From contig NZ_LDTF01000043.1 in NCBI RefSeq assembly GCF_001477495.1, positions 1 through 39,551 of the forward strand: a stretch of 39,551 nucleotides of DNA, given 5' to 3'. This DNA is from Sphingomonas yabuuchiae. GTDB taxonomy: Bacteria; Pseudomonadota; Alphaproteobacteria; Sphingomonadales; Sphingomonadaceae. The notes beneath the pieces are model-generated. The model ran no database searches. It was not told the origin of the DNA and worked only from the letters and a program-made list of their open reading frames with translations. Of this stretch, positions 32,616 to 39,551 are shown one piece after another. How positions within the stretch are numbered: the stretch's first letter is position 1; each line of letters starts with the position of its first letter. A program made the position numbers and the translations under genes.

Positions 32616-33866
32616 ATGCGGATCATGGCTTTGGCAGGACTGGCAGTGGTGGCCGCCGCGCCCGCATCGGCGCAGCAGGCGATGACGCTCGACGCGCTGG
32701 TCCAGAACGTTGTCGCAGGCAATCCCGAGCGCCAATTCTACCAGCGCCAGATCGAGACGGCAGGCGTCGACCGCGAAGCGGCGGGCCGCTGGGCCGATCC
32801 GGAAGCGGTGGTCGAGTTCGGCCAGCGCCGCGCGCAGGACCCTACCAGCGGTGCCGTCACCGGCGAAGGCATGACCTATGCCGTATCGGTGGTCCAGCCG
32901 ATCGAGTTCGGCGGGCGCATCGCGCTGCGCCGGGCTATTGCTGATGGGCAGGTCGGGCTGGCGAGGATCGGGTTGCAGCAGTTCGACGCGACGCTGGCGG
33001 CGCGGGCCCGGTCGCTCGGTTACGGCTTGTTCGCGGCGGACGAAAAGGCCGCCGCCGCGCGCGAGGTGGCGGGGCGGATGCGCACGCTGGCCCGCGTGAT
33101 CGTCGCACGCGATCCGGCGGGCCCCTCGCCGCAGCTGGAGGCCGCTTCGCTCCAGGCGAGCGCGATCAGCGCCGAGCGGACGGCGGCGGCGGCGGATGCC
33201 GAGGCGAACTCGATCCTGTACGAACTCAACCAGTTGCGCGGCGCGCCCTTTGCCGCACGCATCCGCATCGTGCGGCCCGACATGTCGCTGCCCGCCCTCC
33301 CCTCGGGCCAGGTGCTGGCCGACCGGGCGAGCGAGAATAATTTCGAGCTGAAGGCGCTGCGCGCGCAATTCGCCCAGCAGGGACTTCGCGTCGATCTGGC
33401 CCGCAAGGCGCGTATCCCGACTGTCAGCGTCGGCCCCTATTACGACCGTGCCCGCTCCGACATTCGTGAGACCAATTACGGCGTTCGCATGTCGACCACC
33501 ATCCCGCTATGGAACCGCCAAGCGGGCGATGTCGCGATCGAGCAGGGCAAGCAGGCTCAGGCCAATGCCACCCTGATCAACGCCGAGCGCCGGATCGCGC
33601 GCGACGTGTTCGACCAGGCCGCGCAATATGAGGCCAAGCGCGAGGCGCTGGCCAAATGGGACGCCAATTCGCCACAGCGTTTCGCGCAGGCCGCCGCCGA
33701 TGCCGACCGCAATTATCGCCTCGGCGCGATTCCGCTGACCACCTATACCCAGATCCAGCAATCCTATGTCGAGGCGGTCAATGCCGTGCTCGACACGCGG
33801 CGCGAGGCGCTGGAGGCGCTGCTCCAGCTGCGCGCGCTCAACGGCGGGGCGGCGCTCGCCCGATGA
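32616..33866 (+). CDS. TolC/CzcC-family outer-membrane efflux protein
   Basis: A 416-residue outer-membrane factor. A signal peptide ends at AAPASAQQ, and the ATG has GGGAGG 5 bases upstream. The two OEP repeats are visible as long amphipathic helices, with SVVQPIEFGGRIALRRA near residue 90 and TTIPLWNRQAGDVAIEQGK near residue 295, where the conserved PL(W)N(R/K) marks CzcC relatives. It would form the outer-membrane exit duct of an RND pump. Its last codons overlap the start of the CzcA-like gene (ATGA), so the two are translationally coupled. A periplasmic adaptor gene, normally placed between them, is absent. Confidence 0.9.
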   Translation: MRIMALAGLAVVAAAPASAQQAMTLDALVQNVVAGNPERQFYQRQIETAGVDREAAGRWADPEAVVEFGQRRAQDPTSGAVTGEGMTYAVSVVQPIEFGGRIALRRAIADGQVGLARIGLQQFDATLAARARSLGYGLFAADEKAAAAREVAGRMRTLARVIVARDPAGPSPQLEAASLQASAISAERTAAAADAEANSILYELNQLRGAPFAARIRIVRPDMSLPALPSGQVLADRASENNFELKALRAQFAQQGLRVDLARKARIPTVSVGPYYDRARSDIRETNYGVRMSTTIPLWNRQAGDVAIEQGKQAQANATLINAERRIARDVFDQAAQYEAKREALAKWDANSPQRFAQAAADADRNYRLGAIPLTTYTQIQQSYVEAVNAVLDTRREALEALLQLRALNGGAALAR

Positions 33867-36800
33867 AGCGCTGGCTCGATCTCGTCACCCGCCACCGGCT
33901 GGGCGTCGCGCTGGTCGCGGCACTGATCGCCGCGATCGGGCTGTGGTCCTTCGCCAATCTCCAGATCGACGCCATTCCCGACATCACCGGGGTTCAGGTG
34001 CAGATCAACACCACGGTCCCGGCCCTCGCACCCGAGGAGATCGAGCGGCTGGTGACGCTGCCCATCGAACGCGCGATGGGGGGGCAGCCGGGGCTGGACC
34101 AGACGCGCTCGCTGACCAAGACCGGGCTGAGCCAGGTCACGCTGCTCTACAAGGACGGCACCGACCAGCTGAAGGCGCGCCAGCTCGTCACCGAACGGCT
34201 GGCGGCGGTGCGCGACCAGCTGCCGCCGGGCAGCACGCCGCAGCTGGCCCCGATCACCACCGGACTGGGCGAGATCTTCTACTATACGCTCGAATGGCGA
34301 AAGCCGCCGCCGGGGCTGGACGCGCAAGCGCAGCTGATGGCGCTGTACGAGGCGCAGGAATATACCTTGCGCCCGATGCTGCGCGCGGTCGCGGGTGTCG
34401 CCGACGTCAACTCGAACGGTGGGCTGGAAGAGCAATATGTCGTCGAGCCCGATCCCGTCCGGCTAACGATTCACGGCGTCACCGCGGGCGAGCTGGCCGC
34501 GGCGGTCGCCCAGAATGTCGAGAATGCGGGCGGCGGCATCATCCGACGCGGCCCCGAACGCTTCACCGTGCGCACCGACGCCCGCGTGATGACCGCCGAG
34601 CAGATCGCCGCCATTCCGGTCAAGTTCGCGGGCGGCGTCCTGCCGCTGCAGGTCCGCGACCTCGCGCGCGTCGTCACCGGCGCCGCCCCGCGTCAGGGGG
34701 CCGCGACCCAGAATGGTCGCGAGACGGTGCTGGGCACGGTCATGATGCTGGTCGGGCAGAACAGCCGCGAGACGGCGCTCCGTGTTCAGGATGCGCTCCC
34801 CGAAATCTCCGCAGCACTGCCCAAGGGCATGGTGATCGACCGGCAATATAGCCGCGCCGATCTGGTCGATCAGACGATCCACACGGTCGAGCGCAATCTG
34901 GGCGAAGGCGCGCTGCTGGTCGCGATCGTCCTGCTGTTCGTGATGGGCAATTGGCGCGCCGCGCTGATCGTCGCGCTGGTCATCCCGCTCGCCTTTCTGG
35001 TGACGGTCAGCGGGATGCACGCCATCGGCCTGTCGGGCAATCTGATGAGTCTGGGCGCGCTCGACTTCGGGTTGATCGTCGACGGCGCGATCGTGGTGGT
35101 CGAGAACAGCCTGCGCCTGCTCTCCCTGCGCCGCGCCGAAAAGGGCGAGGAGCTCACCGCCGACGAACGCCGCGACGCGGTGGTCCATGCCGCCCGCATG
35201 GTCGCGCGGCCGACCTTCTTCGGCATCGCGATCATCGCACTCGTCTATGTGCCCGTGCTCAGCCTGGGCGGGGTTGAGGGCAAGCTGTTCCAGCCCATGG
35301 CGCAGGCGGTGATGCTGGCGATCGTCGCCGGGCTGCTCTGGACCTTCACCATCGTGCCGATGCTCTCGGCTTGGGCGTTGCACGCGCCTGCCCGCCCGCA
35401 CGGCGAGGATGGGCCCAAGGGCTTCGTCGCGGTGGCCGAGCGGGTCTATACCCCGGTGCTGGAACGCTCGCTGCGTCACCCGGCGATCCTCGTCCTCGGC
35501 GCACTGATGCTGCTGGCGGCGGCGTTCCTCGCCTTCAAGTCGCTCGGCTCGCAATTCACGCCGCAGCTGGACGAGGGCGCGATTACCGCGATGGTCTATC
35601 GACCGGTCGGCATGTCGCTGGAACAAAGCCTCGCCATCGAACAGGCGACCGAGCGCGCCATCCGCCGCAAATTCCCGCAGGTCAGCCATACCTTCTCGCG
35701 CATCGGCACCAGCGAGGTCGCGACCGACCCGATGCCGCCCAATGAGAACGACCTCTATATCTTCTATAAGCCAGTCAAGGACTGGCCGACCGGCGACGGA
35801 ATGCCCCGCACCAAGCAGGAACTGATCGCCGGGATCGAGAAGGTCGCGCGGCAAGTCTATCAGGGCCAGAATTTCGAATTCGCCCAGCCGATCGAGATGC
35901 GCTTCAACGAGATGCTGGAGGGCGTGCGCGCCGACGTGTCGGTCAAGATTTACGGCGACGATTACGACGTGCTGGAACGCGCCGCCGGACAGGCCAAGGC
36001 GATCCTCGAAACGCTGCCCGGCACCGAGGGCGTCGAGTTCGAGACGGCGGGCCGCCCCAAGAGCATCGTGGTCGAGCTGGACCGTGCCGCGCTGATCCGC
36101 CTGAACCTGGGCGCGCAGGCGGTCAACGACGCGATCCGCGACGCGCTGGCGGGGGCCGAGGTCGGCTTCATCCCGCACGGCCCCGCCCGCCATGCCATCG
36201 TGATCCGCATGCCGGACTCACTGCGCGCCGATCCGGCGGCGATCCTGGCGCTGCCGTTGCGGGTCGGCGACTATGGCATGGTGCCGCTGTCCCGCGTCGC
36301 CCGGCTGAAGGAAACTCGCATCGTCGAGCCGATCCTGCACGACGACACCAACCGCCGTGCCGCCCTGATGGTCAACCTGTCGACCAGCGATCTGGCGGGC
36401 TATGTCCAGCGCGCCCAGGCCGCGATCGACGGACAGGTCAAGCTGCCGCCCGGCTATCGCATCGAGTTCGGCGGGCAATATCACCAGCTGGAGGCCGCGC
36501 AGAAGCGCCTGTCGATCGTCGTTCCCGTCGCCCTGATCCTGATCTTCGCATTGGTCTATGCGGCGCTCGGCAGCGTGCGGGAGGCCGCGATCGTCTATAC
36601 CGGTATTCCCTTCGCGGTGACGGGCGGCGTGCTGGCGCTATGGCTGCGCGGCATGCCCTTTTCGATCACGGCGGCGATCGGCTTCATCGCGCTGTCGGGC
36701 ATCGCGATGCTCAACGGGCTGGTGCTGATCGACCATATCAATAGCTTGCGTGACGGCCGCGAGGGCGATCCGCTGCCCGCCGAGGACGCCGTGCGGCGCG

Positions 36801-37024
36801 GTGCCCATGACCGTTTGCGCCCCGTCCTGTCGACCGCGCTGGTCGCCTCGGTCGGGTTCATCCCGATGGCGATCGCCACCGGCTCAGGCGCGGAGGTGCA
36901 GCGGCCGCTCGCCACTGTGGTCATCGGCGGGATCATCACCTCGACGATCCTGACCCTTGTGCTGCTGCCCAGCCTCTACGCCTGGATCGAGCGCCGCCTC
37001 AGAACCGTTCATCCTGAGGGGTAG
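33863..37024 (+). CDS. CzcA-like heavy-metal RND efflux pump
   Basis: A 1053-residue inner-membrane proton antiporter with the RND plan: one N-terminal membrane segment, a large periplasmic loop, a core of six segments, a second loop, and five closing segments. The start MKRWLDLVTRHRLGVALV is followed by DAIPDITGVQVQINT, typical of heavy-metal RND pumps. The proton-relay motif DFGLIVDGAIVVVEN puts Asp401, Asp407 and Glu414 at the positions known from CzcA, one residue off the CzcA numbering. This is the HME1 signature of Co/Zn/Cd pumps rather than the Cu/Ag CusA pattern. The length is as expected. It follows the CzcC-like gene with a 4-base overlap and ends the operon. The metal range is inferred, not proven. 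Confidence 0.92.
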   Translation: MKRWLDLVTRHRLGVALVAALIAAIGLWSFANLQIDAIPDITGVQVQINTTVPALAPEEIERLVTLPIERAMGGQPGLDQTRSLTKTGLSQVTLLYKDGTDQLKARQLVTERLAAVRDQLPPGSTPQLAPITTGLGEIFYYTLEWRKPPPGLDAQAQLMALYEAQEYTLRPMLRAVAGVADVNSNGGLEEQYVVEPDPVRLTIHGVTAGELAAAVAQNVENAGGGIIRRGPERFTVRTDARVMTAEQIAAIPVKFAGGVLPLQVRDLARVVTGAAPRQGAATQNGRETVLGTVMMLVGQNSRETALRVQDALPEISAALPKGMVIDRQYSRADLVDQTIHTVERNLGEGALLVAIVLLFVMGNWRAALIVALVIPLAFLVTVSGMHAIGLSGNLMSLGALDFGLIVDGAIVVVENSLRLLSLRRAEKGEELTADERRDAVVHAARMVARPTFFGIAIIALVYVPVLSLGGVEGKLFQPMAQAVMLAIVAGLLWTFTIVPMLSAWALHAPARPHGEDGPKGFVAVAERVYTPVLERSLRHPAILVLGALMLLAAAFLAFKSLGSQFTPQLDEGAITAMVYRPVGMSLEQSLAIEQATERAIRRKFPQVSHTFSRIGTSEVATDPMPPNENDLYIFYKPVKDWPTGDGMPRTKQELIAGIEKVARQVYQGQNFEFAQPIEMRFNEMLEGVRADVSVKIYGDDYDVLERAAGQAKAILETLPGTEGVEFETAGRPKSIVVELDRAALIRLNLGAQAVNDAIRDALAGAEVGFIPHGPARHAIVIRMPDSLRADPAAILALPLRVGDYGMVPLSRVARLKETRIVEPILHDDTNRRAALMVNLSTSDLAGYVQRAQAAIDGQVKLPPGYRIEFGGQYHQLEAAQKRLSIVVPVALILIFALVYAALGSVREAAIVYTGIPFAVTGGVLALWLRGMPFSITAAIGFIALSGIAMLNGLVLIDHINSLRDGREGDPLPAEDAVRRGAHDRLRPVLSTALVASVGFIPMAIATGSGAEVQRPLATVVIGGIITSTILTLVLLPSLYAWIERRLRTVHPEG

Positions 37025-37139
37025 GCCGCGTGAACGAGACCCGTGCCCATGCCACGGGCGAACCGCATCTCGTCCACCAGGACTGGCCCATCGTTCATCT
37101 CTACGTATCGACCGCTCCGGGATCGGTCGTCCTTGCCGC
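37025..37139. other. Gap between convergent RND pump and LysR genes
   Basis: CCCGTG (37040-37045) and CACGGG (37053-37058) could form a 6-bp hairpin with a 7-base loop, a possible weak terminator for the pump operon. An open frame of 64 codons starts at a GTG at 37030 but runs into the LysR gene on the other strand and shows no recognisable domain. Confidence 0.35.
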
Positions 37140-38018
37140 TTATGGCCGCAGCGCTCCGATCAGCGCGTCGCGGGCTAAGGCAACGCGGGGGTGGCGCAGG
37201 GAGGATTTGGCCCAGACGAGATAGAAGGCGTTGGTCGGCACGCGGACAGGTGCCGCAATCTCGACCAGCGTGCAGGCCGCACGCTCGGCGCTGGTGAGAT
37301 AGCCGGGTAGCACCGTCCAACCCAGGCCGGCGCATAGGCCAGAGCGCAGGACGCGCAGATCCGGTGCGGTCAGGGCGGGAAGCCGCGCGACCTCGATCTG
37401 GTTCGCCTCCAGCCAGTTGCGCACCAACGGCCGGTCGAGGTCATAAGCAAGACAAGGCACCCTATTGAGCGCCTCGCTGAGCGGCATGCGTCCCATTTCC
37501 TCGGCTATGGCGGGCGCGGCCACGGCTCGCAGGTCTTCCGAGCCGATCTCCCGATAGGCCAGCCGTGCGTCCTCCGGCCGAGATGCCGTGATGCCCAGGT
37601 GCACCTTGTCATCGAGCAGCATGGCATAAAGCGCATCACGCCCACCGATATGCAGGCGCAGATCAAGCCCGGCGTCGAGCAGAGGCCCCAGCCTTGGCGT
37701 GATCATCTCGCCGAGAAGGTCGGACGGCGCGGCGATATGCACCGTGCCGGACATTTGAACCGACCGTGCCCGTGCCATGGCCAGGGCGGCTTCGGCCCGG
37801 TCGAGGCTGCCGCCAATCGATGCGGCGAAATCGTCCGCGATCACCGTGGGACGGACACCGCGCGAATGTCGGTCGAACAGCGGATGGCCGAGTTGCGCCT
37901 CGAGCGACGCGATATGCTGGGACGCCGCGGGCTGCGTGATGCCTAGCGCACGCGCCGCGTCGCTTAACGAACGACGGCGATAGACTTCGATGAACGTGCG
38001 CATCTGTGGAAGGGACAT
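37140..38018 (-). CDS. LysR-family transcriptional regulator
   Basis: A 292-residue regulator from the ATG at 38018, which has GGAA 6 bases upstream; an upstream start at 38054 would run through the operator. The N-terminal winged helix is typical: MRTFIEVYRRRSLSDAARAL, then GITQPAASQHIASLEAQLGH and PLFDRHSRGVRPT. The C-terminal periplasmic-binding-protein-like domain (about 90-290) holds the effector site. It is divergent from a DJ-1/PfpI gene with an 18-base palindrome directly upstream. It therefore probably senses a reactive carbonyl or electrophile and controls the DJ-1/VOC/OYE set, in the way that LysR regulators flank such stress genes elsewhere. The effector is unknown. Confidence 0.9.
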   Translation of the reverse strand: MSLPQMRTFIEVYRRRSLSDAARALGITQPAASQHIASLEAQLGHPLFDRHSRGVRPTVIADDFAASIGGSLDRAEAALAMARARSVQMSGTVHIAAPSDLLGEMITPRLGPLLDAGLDLRLHIGGRDALYAMLLDDKVHLGITASRPEDARLAYREIGSEDLRAVAAPAIAEEMGRMPLSEALNRVPCLAYDLDRPLVRNWLEANQIEVARLPALTAPDLRVLRSGLCAGLGWTVLPGYLTSAERAACTLVEIAAPVRVPTNAFYLVWAKSSLRHPRVALARDALIGALRP

Positions 38019-38025
38019 TGCGGTT

Positions 38026-38043
38026 CCATAAATTGATTTATGG
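38026..38043. promoter_or_regulatory. 18-base palindrome, probable LysR operator
   Basis: CCATAAATTGATTTATGG consists of perfect 8-base inverted arms around TG. It begins 8 bases upstream of the LysR start and lies ~170 bases from the divergent DJ-1 gene. It contains the T-N11-A form typical of LysR sites (ATAAATTGATTTAT). It would serve autorepression and activation of the rightward operon. Confidence 0.65.
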
Positions 38044-38211
38044 ATGAGGGCCATTCCACTTGGGTTTCATGATGAGCTATCGGGCTTATCCGATTAAGCA
38101 TCGACCGGACAGACGGGTAATGGAGGCTGCATTCTGACAGGCGTTGGTGCGAGCCATTGCCGCGACGGCATCGTCACTCGCCTCGATCCGGCACGCAAAG
38201 GATCTAAACCG

Positions 38212-38907
38212 ATGACACGCATTCTCATGATCGCCACGTCAGCCGATCGCATGACGCCCGGCACCGAGCCGACCGGCGTCTGGCTCGAAGAACTGACCAC
38301 GCCTTACTACGCCTTCCGCGATGGGGGTGCCGACGTGACCTTGGCCTCGATCAAGGGCGGCGCGATCCCGGTCGACCAGCGCAGCGTCAACGCCGATGGC
38401 GAAAATGATGGGTCGGTCGAGCGCTATCTGAAGGATGAAGCGCTGAAGGCCGAAGTGGCCGATACGCCCGCTTTCACCAGCATCGACACGTCGGGTTACG
38501 ACGCGGTGTTCCTCCCCGGCGGGCATGGCACGATGTTCGACTATCCCGGCAGCGAAGAGCTCGCGCGACTGGTCGAGCGGTTCGACCGCGAAGGCAAGAT
38601 CGTGGCCGCCGTCTGCCACGGTCCCGCCGGACTTGTTTCCGCCAAGAAACCCGATGGCACGCCGTTCGTGGCGGGGCGCCGGGTTGCGGCCTTCACCGAC
38701 AGCGAGGAATGCGCCGTGGGCCTTGATCAGGCCGTGCCGTTCCTGCTCGAAACCCGCATGAAGGAACTGGGCGCGCACCATGAGGGAGGCCCCGATTTCC
38801 AGCCCTTTGCCCTGCGCGACGGCAATCTGGTGACCGGACAGAACCCCGCTTCGGCCACACGCACGGCGGAGCTGGTCATGGAAGCCCTCAAGGCAAAGGC
38901 CGCCTGA
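38212..38907 (+). CDS. DJ-1/PfpI-family protein (Hsp31-like)
   Basis: A 231-residue protein of the type 1 glutamine amidotransferase-like DJ-1/PfpI superfamily. It opens with RILMIATSADRM and TEPTGVWLEELTTPYYAF, where Glu in GVWLEE is near the active site. The nucleophile elbow is AVCHGPAGL with Cys135 and His136, and LPGGHGTMFDYP precedes it. A lid region (residues 45-75) and length of ~230 match the Hsp31/HchA-like branch rather than short DJ-1. Hsp31 relatives are glyoxalase III-type enzymes or protein deglycases acting on methylglyoxal adducts. The gene starts the rightward operon, 2 bases before the VOC gene, opposite a LysR regulator. A role in reactive-carbonyl defence follows from the context. 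Confidence 0.88.
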   Translation: MTRILMIATSADRMTPGTEPTGVWLEELTTPYYAFRDGGADVTLASIKGGAIPVDQRSVNADGENDGSVERYLKDEALKAEVADTPAFTSIDTSGYDAVFLPGGHGTMFDYPGSEELARLVERFDREGKIVAAVCHGPAGLVSAKKPDGTPFVAGRRVAAFTDSEECAVGLDQAVPFLLETRMKELGAHHEGGPDFQPFALRDGNLVTGQNPASATRTAELVMEALKAKAA

Positions 38908-38909
38908 TC

Positions 38910-39364
38910 ATGCGCTATCTCCACACCATGCTGCGGGTTGCCGATCCGGAGGTTACTGTTCGTTTCTTCGAACTGCTGGGCCTCAGGGAAACCCGGCGGA
39001 TCGAAAACGAGCAGGGGCGATTCACCCTGATCTTCCTGGCGGCCGACGAGGATCATCGCGGCGAAGGCAAGCCCGGCCAGGCCGAGGTCGAATTGACCTA
39101 TAACTGGCCGCCCGAGGATGGCAGCCTCGCCGAGACCTACACCGGTGGCCGCAACTTCGGCCACCTCGCCTACCGCGTCGAGGACATTTACGAGACCTGC
39201 GCCCGGCTGCAGGCCGGCGGGGTGACGATCAATCGCCCGCCGCGTGACGGACATATGGCGTTCGTCCGCTCGCCCGACGGCATCTCGATCGAACTACTCC
39301 AGCAGGGCGAACACAAGGCGCCTGCCGAACCATGGGCTTCGATGCCCAACGTAGGAGAATGGTA

Positions 39365-39365
<1 letters not shown>
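38910..39365 (+). CDS. VOC-superfamily lactoylglutathione lyase-like protein
   Basis: A 151-residue protein resembling glyoxalase I. It opens with RYLHTMLRVADPEVTVRFF and LLGLRETRR, the classic GloA start with a metal-binding His5. VELTYNWPPEDGS supplies a Glu, GRNFGHLAYRVEDIYETC a second His, and DGISIELLQQGE the final Glu. The H/E/H/E set is complete. GloA condenses methylglyoxal-glutathione hemithioacetal to lactoylglutathione. It starts 2 bases after the DJ-1 gene and its stop overlaps the start of an Old Yellow Enzyme gene (TAATG), so the operon joins three electrophile-detoxifying enzymes. Confidence 0.9.

Positions 39366-39551
<186 letters not shown>

Noticed and set aside
34463..36193. 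A 576-codon leftward frame inside the CzcA-like gene
   Set aside because: Antisense shadow; the plus-strand RND pump has full motifs and the expected length.
36997..37019. CCTCAG...CTGAGG hairpin at the end of the pump gene, considered as a terminator
   Set aside because: Only 6 bp with an 11-base loop, lies inside the coding end, and no T-run follows.
37030..37224. A 64-codon frame after the RND pump, considered as a remnant of the missing adaptor
   Set aside because: No adaptor-like helices or lipoyl motifs, and it overlaps the LysR gene on the other strand.

Overview
The window is GC-rich DNA that reads as a chromosome segment of a sphingomonad-type alphaproteobacterium (Sphingomonas or a close relative). 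The basis is the gene content: two large TonB-dependent receptors (one of the Xanthomonas/Caulobacter carbohydrate type), tryptophan-halogenase-family flavoproteins beside a receptor, a cupin_8/JmjC-like protein, a CzcA-type RND pump and a ROK regulator. No rRNA, tRNA or CRISPR array was seen. The taxon call is an inference; no marker gene is present.

Layout. 1-3114: the end of an OprO/OprP-type porin, a CitMHS citrate-metal symporter, a TerC/YjbE-type membrane protein and an alpha/beta hydrolase, all on +. 3202-5331: a siderophore-type TonB receptor behind a Fur-like palindrome. 5397-5600: the decayed end of an IS5-type transposase. 5705-26291: a large polysaccharide-utilisation region. Its parts are a leftward GH3-GH5-GH27 operon; a rightward SGNH esterase and ROK regulator; a leftward 1105-aa TonB receptor; a rightward, translationally coupled trio of tryptophan-halogenase-family proteins; a leftward cupin-like protein; and a rightward coupled CE2-like esterase, polysaccharide deacetylase and type-B carboxylesterase followed by a decayed GH5 gene. 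26576-29371: an ArsR regulator divergent from an SDR oxidoreductase, then a scar where an IS3-type transposase fragment abuts a truncated SDR gene, a headless ORF, a VOC protein and a 26-codon signal-peptide-like ORF. 29649-37024: an exported Dps-like protein, a histidine kinase/response regulator pair, and a divergent czcC-czcA-like efflux pair without an adaptor gene. 37140-39551: a LysR regulator divergent from a DJ-1/PfpI protein, a VOC protein and an Old Yellow Enzyme gene cut after about 22 codons by a second IS3-type transposase fragment that runs off the window.

How it fits together. A beta-mannanase (GH5), alpha-galactosidase (GH27), GH3 beta-glucosidase and four predicted deacetylating or esterase enzymes suggest that the central region handles an acetylated galactoglucomannan-like hemicellulose, imported by the 1105-aa receptor and controlled by the ROK protein. 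The unexplained part is the halogenase-family trio with the cupin-like protein. The outer two flavoproteins keep the family's catalytic signatures, while the middle one has lost all of them but is preserved as an intact, overlapping reading frame. This is my best candidate for an incompletely described system. The metal-efflux block and the LysR/DJ-1/VOC/OYE block look like separate stress-response modules.
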